Below, one piece after another: positions 16,477 through 25,611 of a stretch of DNA of 64,000 bases; position 1 is the first letter of the stretch; the number at the start of each line of letters is the position of its first letter. Below the pieces are notes generated by a model that had not been told where the DNA came from, did no database searches, and worked only from the letters and a program-made list of their open reading frames with translations. This DNA comes from Candidatus Gastranaerophilales bacterium. Its GTDB lineage: Bacteria; Cyanobacteriota; Vampirovibrionia; Gastranaerophilales; Gastranaerophilaceae. The stretch covers positions 1-64,000 of the forward strand of contig CALURK010000003.1 in the NCBI GenBank assembly GCA_944323165.1. Reading direction: 5' to 3'. A program made the position numbers and the translations under genes.

Positions 16477-18927
16477 ATGAACATCAATTCAACAGAACTT
16501 TTGTTATTAAACAAAAAAATTAAATTTGCAGGAGAAGATGGAAAACAAGCGCAAGAAGTTGCAGTTCCAACTCCAGAAACAAACACCCCACAAACCGGCA
16601 TGAATATGTTAATGTTTCAAGGTTTGAATAATGTGGTAAGTAATCCTCAATTATCAGGTGAGTTAAAGATTATGAGAGAAGATAGCCCTAAAGCTTCAAA
16701 TGAAGGTGCTGCAGAAAATTCCGCAAAAGAATATGTTGCTCCTTATCAAACAAATTTAGCGTTTCAGGGAAAAGCTTCAAAAGTGAAAAGCGTAGCACTA
16801 GCTGCTTTAATGGGTTTGGCTACTCTTGGTGCAACTTCAACTTTAACGTCTTGTGATGATAAGGAATATATAGGGATTCCTGGTTCAAGTGAAGTAAATG
16901 TAACAGTAAATGTTGATTTAAGTGCAATGACATCATTATTTGAACAAATGCAGATTATGTGGCAGCAAATGTTAGAGCAGCAACAAATTACAAATGAACA
17001 GTTGCAGCAAAATAATGAATTTATGAAACAATTATTAGAAATGTATAAACAAGGTATGACAGATGCAAATGCATTTTATGAACAAATGTATAATTTCATA
17101 ATGTCATCTACAACAAACCAAGAAATTATTATCGATTTACTTACTCAAAACGGAATGAGTCAGGATGAAGCAAATGATTTATTAAGAGAATTAGTAGCTG
17201 AAGTTAAAGCCGGTAATATAACAGCAGCAGAAGCTATGGAAAAGATTATGGATTTACTTGGTGATATAAAAGGCATTTTAAGTCAAGTACTTACATCTCT
17301 TCAGAAAGCAGAAGAAGATCGTGCAGAATTAATTGAAATAGCAAATGAAATTAAAGAATCAAGCAAGGTAACAAACGAACAGTTAGAAACCTTAATAGCT
17401 CAAAATGATAGTTTAATAAAGAGTAATAAGGATGTTATAGAAAAATTAAAAGATATAAGAACTCAGATAGAACAAGCAAATCTTGATAGTAACGCAAACT
17501 TTGAAAAAGTAATTGAAACTTTGAATATGTCAAAGACTGAATTAATCAATGTATTGTTAAGATTAGGTTATACTCAAATCCAGATAGAAAATATGAATGC
17601 CGCTCAAATAATTGAGGCAATAAAAGAGAATACAGAAATAACAAAAGAAAATAATGTAAGGTTAGAAGAAATAAATAATGCAGTGAAAGACGGTACAATA
17701 TCAGCAAAAGAAGCAGCTGATAAGATATTGGAATTGTTGGAAGAAATTAACAATAATATTTTAGCCTTAACAGAAAGTTTCAATAATTTTGTAAGCAGTT
17801 ATCAAAGTGATAAGAAAGAAGCATATAAATTATTATCTCAATTAGTCAAAAACGGATATGTACAAACATCAATTCTTGCGAAGTTACAAGCTACTATAGC
17901 AAACATGGATGCAAATATTACTGGTATAAAGGTAAATACAGATGTATTGTTAGAAATTGCTCAGGATGATACTAAATTTAAAGAGTTAATTGCTACAATA
18001 AAAGAAGTTGCAGCAGGTGGAAGTGGTAATATTGATTATGAAAAATTTGAAGAAATGTTTGAAGCATTGGGTATCAAGATTACAGACGCAATAAATATGT
18101 CTCAATCAGAACTTGTTGCAGCAATTAAAGAATTCCAAAAGATATATGTTGATGTAGAACAAAAACAAACAGAAGAACTTCAATCAATACAATTAAAAAT
18201 ACAAGATCTTCAAATCTTTATTGCACAAGGCGGAAATAATAAGGAAATTATAAATGCAATAAAAGATCTGACTGATGCAGTAAGTAATGGTAATACAGAT
18301 ATTACAGAAGAACTAAAAGCTCTTCAAGACCAATTAGACAAATTACAGGCATCTATAGATGCTATCTACAGTGCAATAGCATCTCAAGCATCAAAAGTTG
18401 ACACATATTTCAAAAAATGGGATGCTAAGTTTGATGGTATTTTAGGCTCATTGAAGAATATAGAATCACAATTGGCAACAATAATTGCTAACCAAAAGAC
18501 TGCAGAAGTTTATTTGAATAGTATGCTAAATGCAATAGAATCATTAAAAGAAGAAATTAAAAACTTAGAAGAAGCTGCAGGCGGTAATATTGACTATGAT
18601 AAGTTAGAAGAAATGTGGAAACAGCATGACGAAGCTAACTTTAACAAGTACAGTCAGTTAATCAAGGATTTGGGTATAGATACTTCTAAACTTGATTCTA
18701 TTGAAGAACTGTTAAAATCAATTGATGCTAAGATGGATTATATCAAAGAAAATTCAGAGATTTTAAATCAAATCCTTGATAAATTAAGTGGAATAGATTG
18801 GTCTAATCCAGATTATAGTTCAAAATTAGATAGAATTATAGAAATTCTTGAAAACTTCAAATGTAACTGTGATTGCGGTGGCAATAATGAAGGAATCTTG
18901 GGTGATTTAGATGATGTTTTAGGTTAA
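16477..18927 (+). CDS. Giant coiled-coil protein with internal lipobox-like segment
   Basis: ATG 16477 is chosen over an in-frame ATG at 16390 because AAAAAGGAG lies ten bases before it; the protein is 816 residues. The N-terminus is polar and has three F-x-G marks (KFAG, MFQG, AFQG). A single hydrophobic stretch at about 103-122 ends in LTSC (Cys126), much like a lipoprotein signal but 100 residues inside the chain. The rest is Gln/Asn/Glu-rich coiled coil with recurring motifs such as AAEAMEKI and IDYEKFEEM. The C-terminus has a CNCDCGG cluster. The function is unknown; a surface or cell-contact fibre is possible. Confidence 0.85.
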   Translation: MNINSTELLLLNKKIKFAGEDGKQAQEVAVPTPETNTPQTGMNMLMFQGLNNVVSNPQLSGELKIMREDSPKASNEGAAENSAKEYVAPYQTNLAFQGKASKVKSVALAALMGLATLGATSTLTSCDDKEYIGIPGSSEVNVTVNVDLSAMTSLFEQMQIMWQQMLEQQQITNEQLQQNNEFMKQLLEMYKQGMTDANAFYEQMYNFIMSSTTNQEIIIDLLTQNGMSQDEANDLLRELVAEVKAGNITAAEAMEKIMDLLGDIKGILSQVLTSLQKAEEDRAELIEIANEIKESSKVTNEQLETLIAQNDSLIKSNKDVIEKLKDIRTQIEQANLDSNANFEKVIETLNMSKTELINVLLRLGYTQIQIENMNAAQIIEAIKENTEITKENNVRLEEINNAVKDGTISAKEAADKILELLEEINNNILALTESFNNFVSSYQSDKKEAYKLLSQLVKNGYVQTSILAKLQATIANMDANITGIKVNTDVLLEIAQDDTKFKELIATIKEVAAGGSGNIDYEKFEEMFEALGIKITDAINMSQSELVAAIKEFQKIYVDVEQKQTEELQSIQLKIQDLQIFIAQGGNNKEIINAIKDLTDAVSNGNTDITEELKALQDQLDKLQASIDAIYSAIASQASKVDTYFKKWDAKFDGILGSLKNIESQLATIIANQKTAEVYLNSMLNAIESLKEEIKNLEEAAGGNIDYDKLEEMWKQHDEANFNKYSQLIKDLGIDTSKLDSIEELLKSIDAKMDYIKENSEILNQILDKLSGIDWSNPDYSSKLDRIIEILENFKCNCDCGGNNEGILGDLDDVLG

Positions 18928-18948
18928 GGATCTAAAATAAACAAAAAG

Positions 18949-18975
18949 AAATGGACGGTTTTATGCCGTCCATTT
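18949..18975. terminator. Bidirectional terminator between two convergent giant genes
   Basis: A 10-bp stem (18949-18958 with 18966-18975) has a seven-base loop. T-rich runs lie on both flanks when each strand is read, so it can serve both genes. Confidence 0.8.
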
Positions 18976-19002
18976 TTATTTAATTAAACAACCATGGGTT
19001 TT

Positions 19003-21486
19003 CTATTTAACAATATCTTCTTTTGTATAATTTTTACCAGTATTTTTATTTAAGTTGTTAAGAGCTTCATCAACAGTCTTTCCTGTTCCTTTTTGATTGT
19101 TACAGTCAGTAAGAACTACTTCATTATATCCGGAGTTTATACCGACTGAACCCATATAGCCTCTTGGTCTGCCTTGTGGCTGTTTGAATTTAACTTGTCC
19201 TTTGTCATCTCTAGCACAGTCTGCAAGTTTTTCAGGAATTTTAATTGAAGAAGGAATGTAACCTGCTAATAATTTTTGATATAAACGATTATCAATAGAA
19301 CCATCAGCGTTTGTAGCTAAAGCTTTTTTCAATGCTTGGATAGCGCCTCCTTTACCGTACATTTTCCCGAAACAATCTTTCCAAGTAGGGAAGTATGCTT
19401 TTACGATTTCTTCCCAAGAATCACCAAATTTAATCTTATGAGTTAATGTTGTATCTACAGGATTATCATATTGTTCAAGCGGACATTTTTCTTCTTTAAC
19501 TTCCGGTTTCTTTTCTTCTTTGACTTCCGGTTTCTTTTCTTCAACCGGTTTGTCTTTTACTTCCTCTGTATTCTTTTTCAATTCTTCAAGCCCGCCGATG
19601 AGTTCTTCTCTATTTAGAATACCGCCATTACCTGCTGCTTTGTTTAAGAACATTTTGTAACTGTCGCAATCCCAATATTTATTTCCGTCCTTATCTTCTT
19701 TAATAAATGTTGCTGCTACCATCATTAATGCATCTTTGTATTCAGGTTTAAGAGCGTTTTGCTTGATTTCGTTATCAAGAACTTTTTCGTATTCTTCAAT
19801 AGTAGTACAATCAAATTGAGTAGATGTAATAGGTTTTTCAGGATCATCTTTCAAACCTGCGATTAGGCCGACTGCAGCACCGATTATTGAACTCTTTAAT
19901 GCTGTATTAAGAATGTGTTTTGATCCTTTCCAGAATAAAGGAACAACATTTTTCTGATCAATGATTACTTGTATTCCGCCTTCAATCAAACTTACTTGTC
20001 CACCGTTATTTTCAAATTGAGAAGCAAGTTCTTCAAGGGTTTCTCCGCTTGTTTTGATATTAAGTTCAATGTGGTTGCTATTAGTAATTACACTATCAAT
20101 TACATATCTCGGGTTAGTAGCTGTAGCTATAGCTCCTCCTATGCCATTAACTAAAGCTCCGGCGGTTGCACCTAGGATTGCTTTACCAAGGTCTTTACCT
20201 TCAACTTCGTATCCGCACATTTCTACCAACATTTTTGCTTCTTTTGGGGTCAAATTCTTTAATTCTGTTGCGGCAGCTAATGCGCTTGTTGTTTTGGTTT
20301 TTTCTGCAAGAGCTTTAAAATCTTTTGAAGTTCTATCCATTTTGTAGTTAGAACCAACATGTAACCCGATTAGTTCTGAAAGCGGAGTTACATCATAAAT
20401 ACCATTTCCTTTATCAATAATTAATCCGCTGCTTACTAAAGCTTCAAATAACTGAGTTTTCTTTTTGAAGAATAAGAATGTTCTTTTCTTATCTACTGCA
20501 TCATGTATTTCTTCTCCAGTAAGACCATTTTCTCTAATATTTATTACAACATTTTTTCTTGCTTTGTTTTTTCTGGCAATTTTCATATCAGAATCTTTAC
20601 CTGAAATCCATTCACCAAAGTTGTTTTCTCCTCCAAGAGCCTTTTCAGTGTACTTATTCCAGTCACCATTTTTTACTAAGGTTTCTTTTGCGTCTTTTTT
20701 TACTCTTTTTGATTTTGTCGCATCTGATTCATATATAGCATCTCTTACGGTTTGTCTTGCCTTTGGCATAATGTATTTGTCTTCAAAATCTTTTAGAATA
20801 TCTTTGTAATAAGAGCCTTTTTGTTTAAACTCTATTTTTGTTTGTCTGAATGCTTCTTCTTCATTTACTCCGGAATTTACTAATGAATCATAACCTTTTC
20901 TAACTTCATCAAATTCTTTTTGTGCTTGTGTATATTCTGCATTTTTTACTAATACTTCTAAAACATCTTTTGCAAAATCATCTTTTCTGCCGATTTGAAG
21001 TTTTTCTTTTACTTTCTTTTCTAAATCATCAACTTGATCTTTAGAATTATATCCAATTTCATTAATTGCATTCATTATGTATTTTACTTGACCTTGAAGA
21101 TCTTTATACATAGGATCATTAACATTTACGCCTAATCTTTCAGTAAGTCTTTCAAGAAGTTCTTCTGGTGTTGTAGTGAACTCTTCATTAAGAATAGTTA
21201 ATACATATTTTTCCATTCTTTTTACATCTTTTTTTGAGTAAGTTTTATTTTGAGGATTTGTAACAGTTTGTGCTTTTACTTCTGTTGTTTCCTTAATTTC
21301 AGATCCAAAAATTGCTTTGTAATCAGATTCGCTTACTTGACCGTTTTTTACAATTGATTGAGCCAAATCTTTGAAAATTTCGATTTCTTTATTTTCGATA
21401 AGACCATTACTATCATTATCAGCTGCTTGTGCTAATCGTTGTAATTTCCCGCTTAAATTAGAAATATCAATGCTTTCGATTCCCAT
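19003..21486 (-). CDS. EF-hand and LysM-like giant protein
   Basis: The 827-residue protein starts with an EF-hand-like loop (DNDSNGLIENKE, about residues 23-34). A long charged helical region follows. Then come two Gly-rich hydrophobic patches (about 440-475 with AGALVNGIGGA, and 535-555 with IIGAAVGLIAG). A KPEVKEEK repeat hinge comes next, then a LysM-like end (THKIKFGDSWEEIVKAYFP ... IPSSIKIPE). A LysM end suggests peptidoglycan contact; the glycine patches suggest membrane insertion. No signal peptide is seen, so export would need another route. The promoter motif at 21522-21553 is shared with two other loci. Confidence 0.82.
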   Translation of the reverse strand: MGIESIDISNLSGKLQRLAQAADNDSNGLIENKEIEIFKDLAQSIVKNGQVSESDYKAIFGSEIKETTEVKAQTVTNPQNKTYSKKDVKRMEKYVLTILNEEFTTTPEELLERLTERLGVNVNDPMYKDLQGQVKYIMNAINEIGYNSKDQVDDLEKKVKEKLQIGRKDDFAKDVLEVLVKNAEYTQAQKEFDEVRKGYDSLVNSGVNEEEAFRQTKIEFKQKGSYYKDILKDFEDKYIMPKARQTVRDAIYESDATKSKRVKKDAKETLVKNGDWNKYTEKALGGENNFGEWISGKDSDMKIARKNKARKNVVINIRENGLTGEEIHDAVDKKRTFLFFKKKTQLFEALVSSGLIIDKGNGIYDVTPLSELIGLHVGSNYKMDRTSKDFKALAEKTKTTSALAAATELKNLTPKEAKMLVEMCGYEVEGKDLGKAILGATAGALVNGIGGAIATATNPRYVIDSVITNSNHIELNIKTSGETLEELASQFENNGGQVSLIEGGIQVIIDQKNVVPLFWKGSKHILNTALKSSIIGAAVGLIAGLKDDPEKPITSTQFDCTTIEEYEKVLDNEIKQNALKPEYKDALMMVAATFIKEDKDGNKYWDCDSYKMFLNKAAGNGGILNREELIGGLEELKKNTEEVKDKPVEEKKPEVKEEKKPEVKEEKCPLEQYDNPVDTTLTHKIKFGDSWEEIVKAYFPTWKDCFGKMYGKGGAIQALKKALATNADGSIDNRLYQKLLAGYIPSSIKIPEKLADCARDDKGQVKFKQPQGRPRGYMGSVGINSGYNEVVLTDCNNQKGTGKTVDEALNNLNKNTGKNYTKEDIVK

Positions 21487-21521
21487 AATTATACTCCTTT
21501 TTCCTCGTTGTGTTTCTTTAA

Positions 21522-21553
21522 ATATATAAAGTATTTTTACAAACGAGAATTGC
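21522..21553 (-). promoter_or_regulatory. Shared promoter-like motif, copy 1
   Basis: Minus-strand GCAATT, 14 bases, then TACTTTATATAT. It lies about 35 bases before the ATG of the EF-hand/LysM-like gene. The same parts at the same spacing occur at 46627-46658 and 51028-51059. Confidence 0.6.
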
Positions 21554-21571
21554 GCATAATTTGTAATTTTG

Positions 21572-22921
21572 TTAACAATTCTTAATAAAAACTTCTAATG
21601 ACTCTACAGAACGTTTAGAGAGGAGTTCTGTTTTCAGCTTTTTATTTTTTTTGTATAAGCTTTTATCTAAAGGAGTCAAAATTCCCCAATTTGAGTTTAT
21701 TGGTTGAAGAGGGAGGTATCTTACTGAATTGTCTCTGGATGAAATATGTTTCAAGTGGGCAATATCTGTTATGTAGAAAGTTAATGCTCCAAGCATAGTT
21801 TCTCTGGGTAAAACAATTGGTTCTTGGTTATTAATTCTTCTTGCCATATTAATTCCTGCAAACATTCCAGTTGCAATTGATTCTGTATAACCTTCTGTGC
21901 CTGTTATTTGACCTGCAAAAAATAGACTTTGTCTTTTTTTTGTTTCAAGTGTTGAGTTTAAAATTTGCGGGCTATTGATAAAAGTATTTCTGTGCATTAC
22001 GCCGTATCTTACAATATTAACTTCTTCAAGCCCAGGGATAGAGTGGATTAATTCCTTTTGAGCTCCCCATTTAAGATTAGTTTGGAAGCCAACAAGATTA
22101 AAAAGAGTTTTAGCAGAATTATCCTGTCTGAGTTGGACGACTGCATAGTTTTCAACCCCAGTTCTTTTGTCAATGAGCCCAACAGGTTTCATAGGCCCAA
22201 ATCTAAGTGTATCAACTCCTCTCGAAGCCAATACTTCTACAGGAAGACAGGATTCAAAGTATTTTGAATTTTTGTCTACATCGTGTTGCTCTATTCTAGG
22301 GGCGTTAATTAATATATTGTAGAAATTTTCATACTCTTCTTTGTTCATAGGACAATTAATGTAAGAAGCTTCTCCCTTGTCATACCTTGATGCACAAAAA
22401 GCTTTGTCAAAATTAATCGAATCAACTTCTACAATAGGTGCAATCGCGTCGAAGAAATGCAAATGTTCACTTTGGGTAAAATCTTTTATTGCTTCAGCAA
22501 ATTTATTACTTGTAAGAGGGCCTGAGGCTATAATAACGTTACCTTCAGGAATTTCTGTTATTTCTTCTCTTATTAATTCTATATTAGGGTCGTTTTTAAT
22601 TTTGTTCGTAACAGCTTTTGAAAAATCTTCTCTGGCAATAGCCAAAGCATTTCCGGCAGGAACAGAGTTCTCATAAGCTATTTGGATTAATTCTCCTCCC
22701 AGAATTTCCATTTCTTTTTTTAGAAGTCCGCTTGCGTTATTGATATCAGCGGAGCCTAAGCTGTTAGAGCAAACAAATTCTGCACAATCAGAAGTTACAT
22801 GAGCTCCTGTTGTTTTATTTGGACGCATTTCATACAGTTTAACTTTTATTCCTCTTTTTGCGAGCTGCAAAGCTGCTTCTGAGCCTGCAAGCCCCGCTCC
22901 TATTATTTTAACTTCTTGCAT
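21572..22921 (-). CDS. trmFO: Folate/FAD-dependent tRNA m5U54 methyltransferase TrmFO
   Basis: TrmFO makes 5-methyluridine at position 54 of tRNA, taking the methyl group from methylene-tetrahydrofolate. The 449 residues begin with the FAD site IIGAGLAGSEAA. Family features include EMRPNKTTGAHVT, the catalytic Cys region AEFVCSNSLG, and GQITGTEGYTESIATGM near the C-terminus. Length is normal. Folate for it could come from the folP pathway in the same window. Confidence 0.97.
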   Translation of the reverse strand: MQEVKIIGAGLAGSEAALQLAKRGIKVKLYEMRPNKTTGAHVTSDCAEFVCSNSLGSADINNASGLLKKEMEILGGELIQIAYENSVPAGNALAIAREDFSKAVTNKIKNDPNIELIREEITEIPEGNVIIASGPLTSNKFAEAIKDFTQSEHLHFFDAIAPIVEVDSINFDKAFCASRYDKGEASYINCPMNKEEYENFYNILINAPRIEQHDVDKNSKYFESCLPVEVLASRGVDTLRFGPMKPVGLIDKRTGVENYAVVQLRQDNSAKTLFNLVGFQTNLKWGAQKELIHSIPGLEEVNIVRYGVMHRNTFINSPQILNSTLETKKRQSLFFAGQITGTEGYTESIATGMFAGINMARRINNQEPIVLPRETMLGALTFYITDIAHLKHISSRDNSVRYLPLQPINSNWGILTPLDKSLYKKNKKLKTELLSKRSVESLEVFIKNC

Positions 22922-23007
22922 TTTCTTTCATCCTGTTGTGTACTTTGAGGCAGACTTGTAATATTATTTTGTACTTGTAGTTTTAAGAATGTCTGCCGAT
23001 CCGATGT

Positions 23008-23022
23008 CTACGTGCGTAGCAC
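23008..23022. repeat. Short near-palindromic element, also seen at 53.8 kb
   Basis: The 15-mer CTACGTGCGTAGCAC is identical to bases inside the second copy of the direct repeat at 53808-53838. It overlaps the 3' end of the CHASE2-GGDEF gene. Confidence 0.45.
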
Positions 23023-24848
23023 TAATAACGTCCAACTTGATTTCTACCGTGTTCCTTTGCATAATATAAACCTTTGTCGGCCCATTCTATTAAATCTTGA
23101 GGAGTTTGTGCGTTATCCGGGAAGGTTGCAACTCCTAGGCTTATTGTTACATTAACCTTATCAACGGGTGTTAAGTGAAATGGTGTATCAGAAATTGCTT
23201 TACATATTCTGTTAGCGTTAAATAAGGCATCTTCAGCAGATGTATTTGGAAGAATAATTGTCATTTCTTCCCCACCGTATCTGCAAACGTAATCTGTAGC
23301 ACGAGAGTTATTTTTAAGAATCTTTGCAACCTGCCTTAAGACGGCATCTCCTGCTTGGTGTCCGTAAGTGTCATTGAATTTCTTGAAAAAGTCTATATCT
23401 ATTATTATTAATGAAAATGCCTGATTATATCTTCTTGCGATGTCTATTTGTTTTCTTAGCGCATCTTGGAAATATCTGTGGTTATATAATTCTGTTAAAC
23501 CGTCTATGGTTGCTAGTTTGTATTGGTATTCAAAATCTCTTGCTTTAAGAAGGTATTTAGCAAGGAACGATAATGCAAATGCTGCCATTATTGCTATTAT
23601 TGGAAGTACTACGGGTATCCAGATATTGTATAATTCCATTACATAATAGGAGATAAACAAATATGCTATACCAAAGAGTGTTGTTGATAAAAATGCAAAA
23701 AGAGTCGAAGTTGAAAGCATTACGATTGCGCCTACAATAACTACAACACTCGCCAATATTAAGATATTTGCCAATATATTTGTTTTGTGGATAAAATTAT
23801 TATCTAACATATTATTAAAAAACGTAGCGTGTACTTCAACACCAGGATATACACCTTCTTGAACAGGTACGCTTTTTGTATCGTGAAGGCTCATTGCCGT
23901 TGTTCCTATTATTATGATTTTATCTTTGAAATCAAAATTAGTAATGTTAGGTTTATCATTGTTTTCCATATCCCTTATAACCTTGTATAAAGGTACGATT
24001 GTGTGTGTTCCGCTAGGGCCGTACCAATTTAATATAGAATCACCTTCTTTGGTTAGCGGGATTTGGGTATCAAGTACTTTTAAGTTTGAATTTGAATCAA
24101 TGACAAAATTATTGATATTTTTTTGAGCTAAATAATCTGCACCAGCTTTAAATGTTACATAAGGATAGTTCTTATCTTTGTATGTAATTACAGGGGCAAC
24201 ATTTCTTATGATACCATCGCTATTTCTCATTACATTTGTCATTCCTATGTTAACTTTTCCATTAATTAAGCCTGTCAAAATTGGACGACAATTTGAGAAG
24301 TTATATTTTGTTTTAAAATCAACATTTGAGTTATTTTGAATATTGAGAGCTAGTCTATCAGGAAGATCTATTGGAATTCTAACATCAGTTGGCTGATTAT
24401 CTAAGTTCATTGAAGTGTAAACATTAGGATACTTGTTCATTGTATCAACCAAGTATTTGTCATCATTTTCAGAAGTTCTTATAGATTTAATAAACATTAA
24501 GTCGAAAATTATAGATTGAGGTTTCTTTTGTTCCAGATAATTTATCAAATCGCCGTAAACTTTTCTTGGAATAGGCCATTCACCATATTTTTCCCAAAGA
24601 GTTTCTAAACTGGCGTCATCTATCGCCAGAACTACTATATCTTTGTTAGGTAAAGGTCTTTTATGTATTACCTGTAAGGATTGCCTGTAATCAAAAGTTC
24701 TGTTTTCAGCAACTTCAAAAAACGATACTATTACGTTTTTAAGTGTTTTGTTATTTTGCAAAAGTACAAAACCAATGAGTAAAGTTGCAAGAACAAGAAG
24801 CAAATAAGTTCCGTAAATAAACCATTTGGTTTTTATCAAATTTTTCAT
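23022..24848 (-). CDS. CHASE2-GGDEF membrane diguanylate cyclase
   Basis: A membrane helix at ~12-30 is followed by a CHASE2 extracellular sensor (about 65-370, with IVVLAIDDASL and IIIGTTAMSLHD). Three membrane helices (~375-455) lead to a GGDEF domain with DIDFFKKFND, RYGGEEM and an RATD inhibitory site five residues before GGEEM. It should make c-di-GMP in response to an outside signal. ATG 24848 is preferred to a TTG 17 codons upstream; GGGGGAG lies close before it. A small gene ends 13 bases upstream. Confidence 0.93.
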   Translation of the reverse strand: MKNLIKTKWFIYGTYLLLVLATLLIGFVLLQNNKTLKNVIVSFFEVAENRTFDYRQSLQVIHKRPLPNKDIVVLAIDDASLETLWEKYGEWPIPRKVYGDLINYLEQKKPQSIIFDLMFIKSIRTSENDDKYLVDTMNKYPNVYTSMNLDNQPTDVRIPIDLPDRLALNIQNNSNVDFKTKYNFSNCRPILTGLINGKVNIGMTNVMRNSDGIIRNVAPVITYKDKNYPYVTFKAGADYLAQKNINNFVIDSNSNLKVLDTQIPLTKEGDSILNWYGPSGTHTIVPLYKVIRDMENNDKPNITNFDFKDKIIIIGTTAMSLHDTKSVPVQEGVYPGVEVHATFFNNMLDNNFIHKTNILANILILASVVVIVGAIVMLSTSTLFAFLSTTLFGIAYLFISYYVMELYNIWIPVVLPIIAIMAAFALSFLAKYLLKARDFEYQYKLATIDGLTELYNHRYFQDALRKQIDIARRYNQAFSLIIIDIDFFKKFNDTYGHQAGDAVLRQVAKILKNNSRATDYVCRYGGEEMTIILPNTSAEDALFNANRICKAISDTPFHLTPVDKVNVTISLGVATFPDNAQTPQDLIEWADKGLYYAKEHGRNQVGRY

Positions 24849-24861
24849 ATCTCCCCCAAAA

Positions 24862-25023
24862 TTACATTCTAGTATAGTTAATATTAGTTTTCTTTGCAAG
24901 GAAATTTTCTCTGCAAAGATTCTTTTCTATCATATTATTATTGATTTTCAAAGCTTCCGTTGAATACATTAAATCCAGCGGATGGAGTAAATATTTCAGT
25001 AAGCATTCTTCATGTAAATTCAT
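24862..25023 (-). CDS. Small protein, 53 aa, upstream of the CHASE2-GGDEF gene
   Basis: Minus-strand reading gives a 53-codon frame beginning MNLHEECLLKYLLHPLDLMY. AAGGAA lies eight bases before the ATG, a good site. It ends 13 bases before the ATG of the cyclase gene, so the two are probably cotranscribed. No family is recognised and there is no membrane segment. It fills most of the gap; the rest, to 25221, is AT-rich and holds an eight-A hairpin at 25048-25068. Confidence 0.5.
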   Translation of the reverse strand: MNLHEECLLKYLLHPLDLMYSTEALKINNNMIEKNLCRENFLAKKTNINYTRM

Positions 25024-25221
25024 AACAATTGTTCCTTTTTTGATTGTCCCTATAAAAAAAATATAGGGTTGGGGTACAGCGTGATAGCTCAGAATTTATA
25101 TCGGAAAATATTGACATTTCTTTAATAATTATTAAAACGATACTACAAATGAATGATTTTTATAGGAATTTTTAAAAATAATAAAAAAAAATCCGATAGA
25201 AATTAAAAAGAGGTAATCAAT

Positions 25222-25560
25222 ATGTTTAACGGTTTTTATCCGAGATACGAATTGGAAGCACGAATTCAGCACACCAAGTTAGATAGCTGGGGAAACATTC
25301 CTTCAGCCAGAATGAATAGAGTTGAAGAGCCTGCAACAGGTGATTTCAAAAGTGTTATGTCCGGTTTAGTCGAAAACCTGAATAATACAATGAGTGCTCC
25401 GGATAATTTGCTAAAAGATGCAATGATGGGTTCGGAAAATGTAGATATTCACGACGTTATGGTTGCGATGTCCAAAGCAGAAATTGCAGTTAACGTAGCA
25501 ACTACTGCTACAGGCAAAGTCATACAAGCGTATGATAAAATAATGCAAATTCAAATTTAG
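25222..25560 (+). CDS. fliE: Flagellar hook-basal body protein FliE
   Basis: FliE joins the MS ring to the rod. The 112 residues end with the FliE signature: IHDVMVAMSKAEIAVNVATT followed by GKVIQAYDKIMQIQI. The N-terminal half is poorly conserved, as usual. fliF starts 51 bases later, the usual neighbour. No fliG, fliH or fliI follows; the next gene is convergent aroA. Confidence 0.9.
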   Translation: MFNGFYPRYELEARIQHTKLDSWGNIPSARMNRVEEPATGDFKSVMSGLVENLNNTMSAPDNLLKDAMMGSENVDIHDVMVAMSKAEIAVNVATTATGKVIQAYDKIMQIQI

Positions 25561-25611
25561 GCTTCTCATATCGTATTGATATGTGTATAATATTATTAAT
25601 AGGGCAGGAAT

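Noticed and set aside
25111-25144. TTGACA before fliE as a promoter
   Set aside because: No acceptable -10 box at 16-18 bases; kept out of the feature list.
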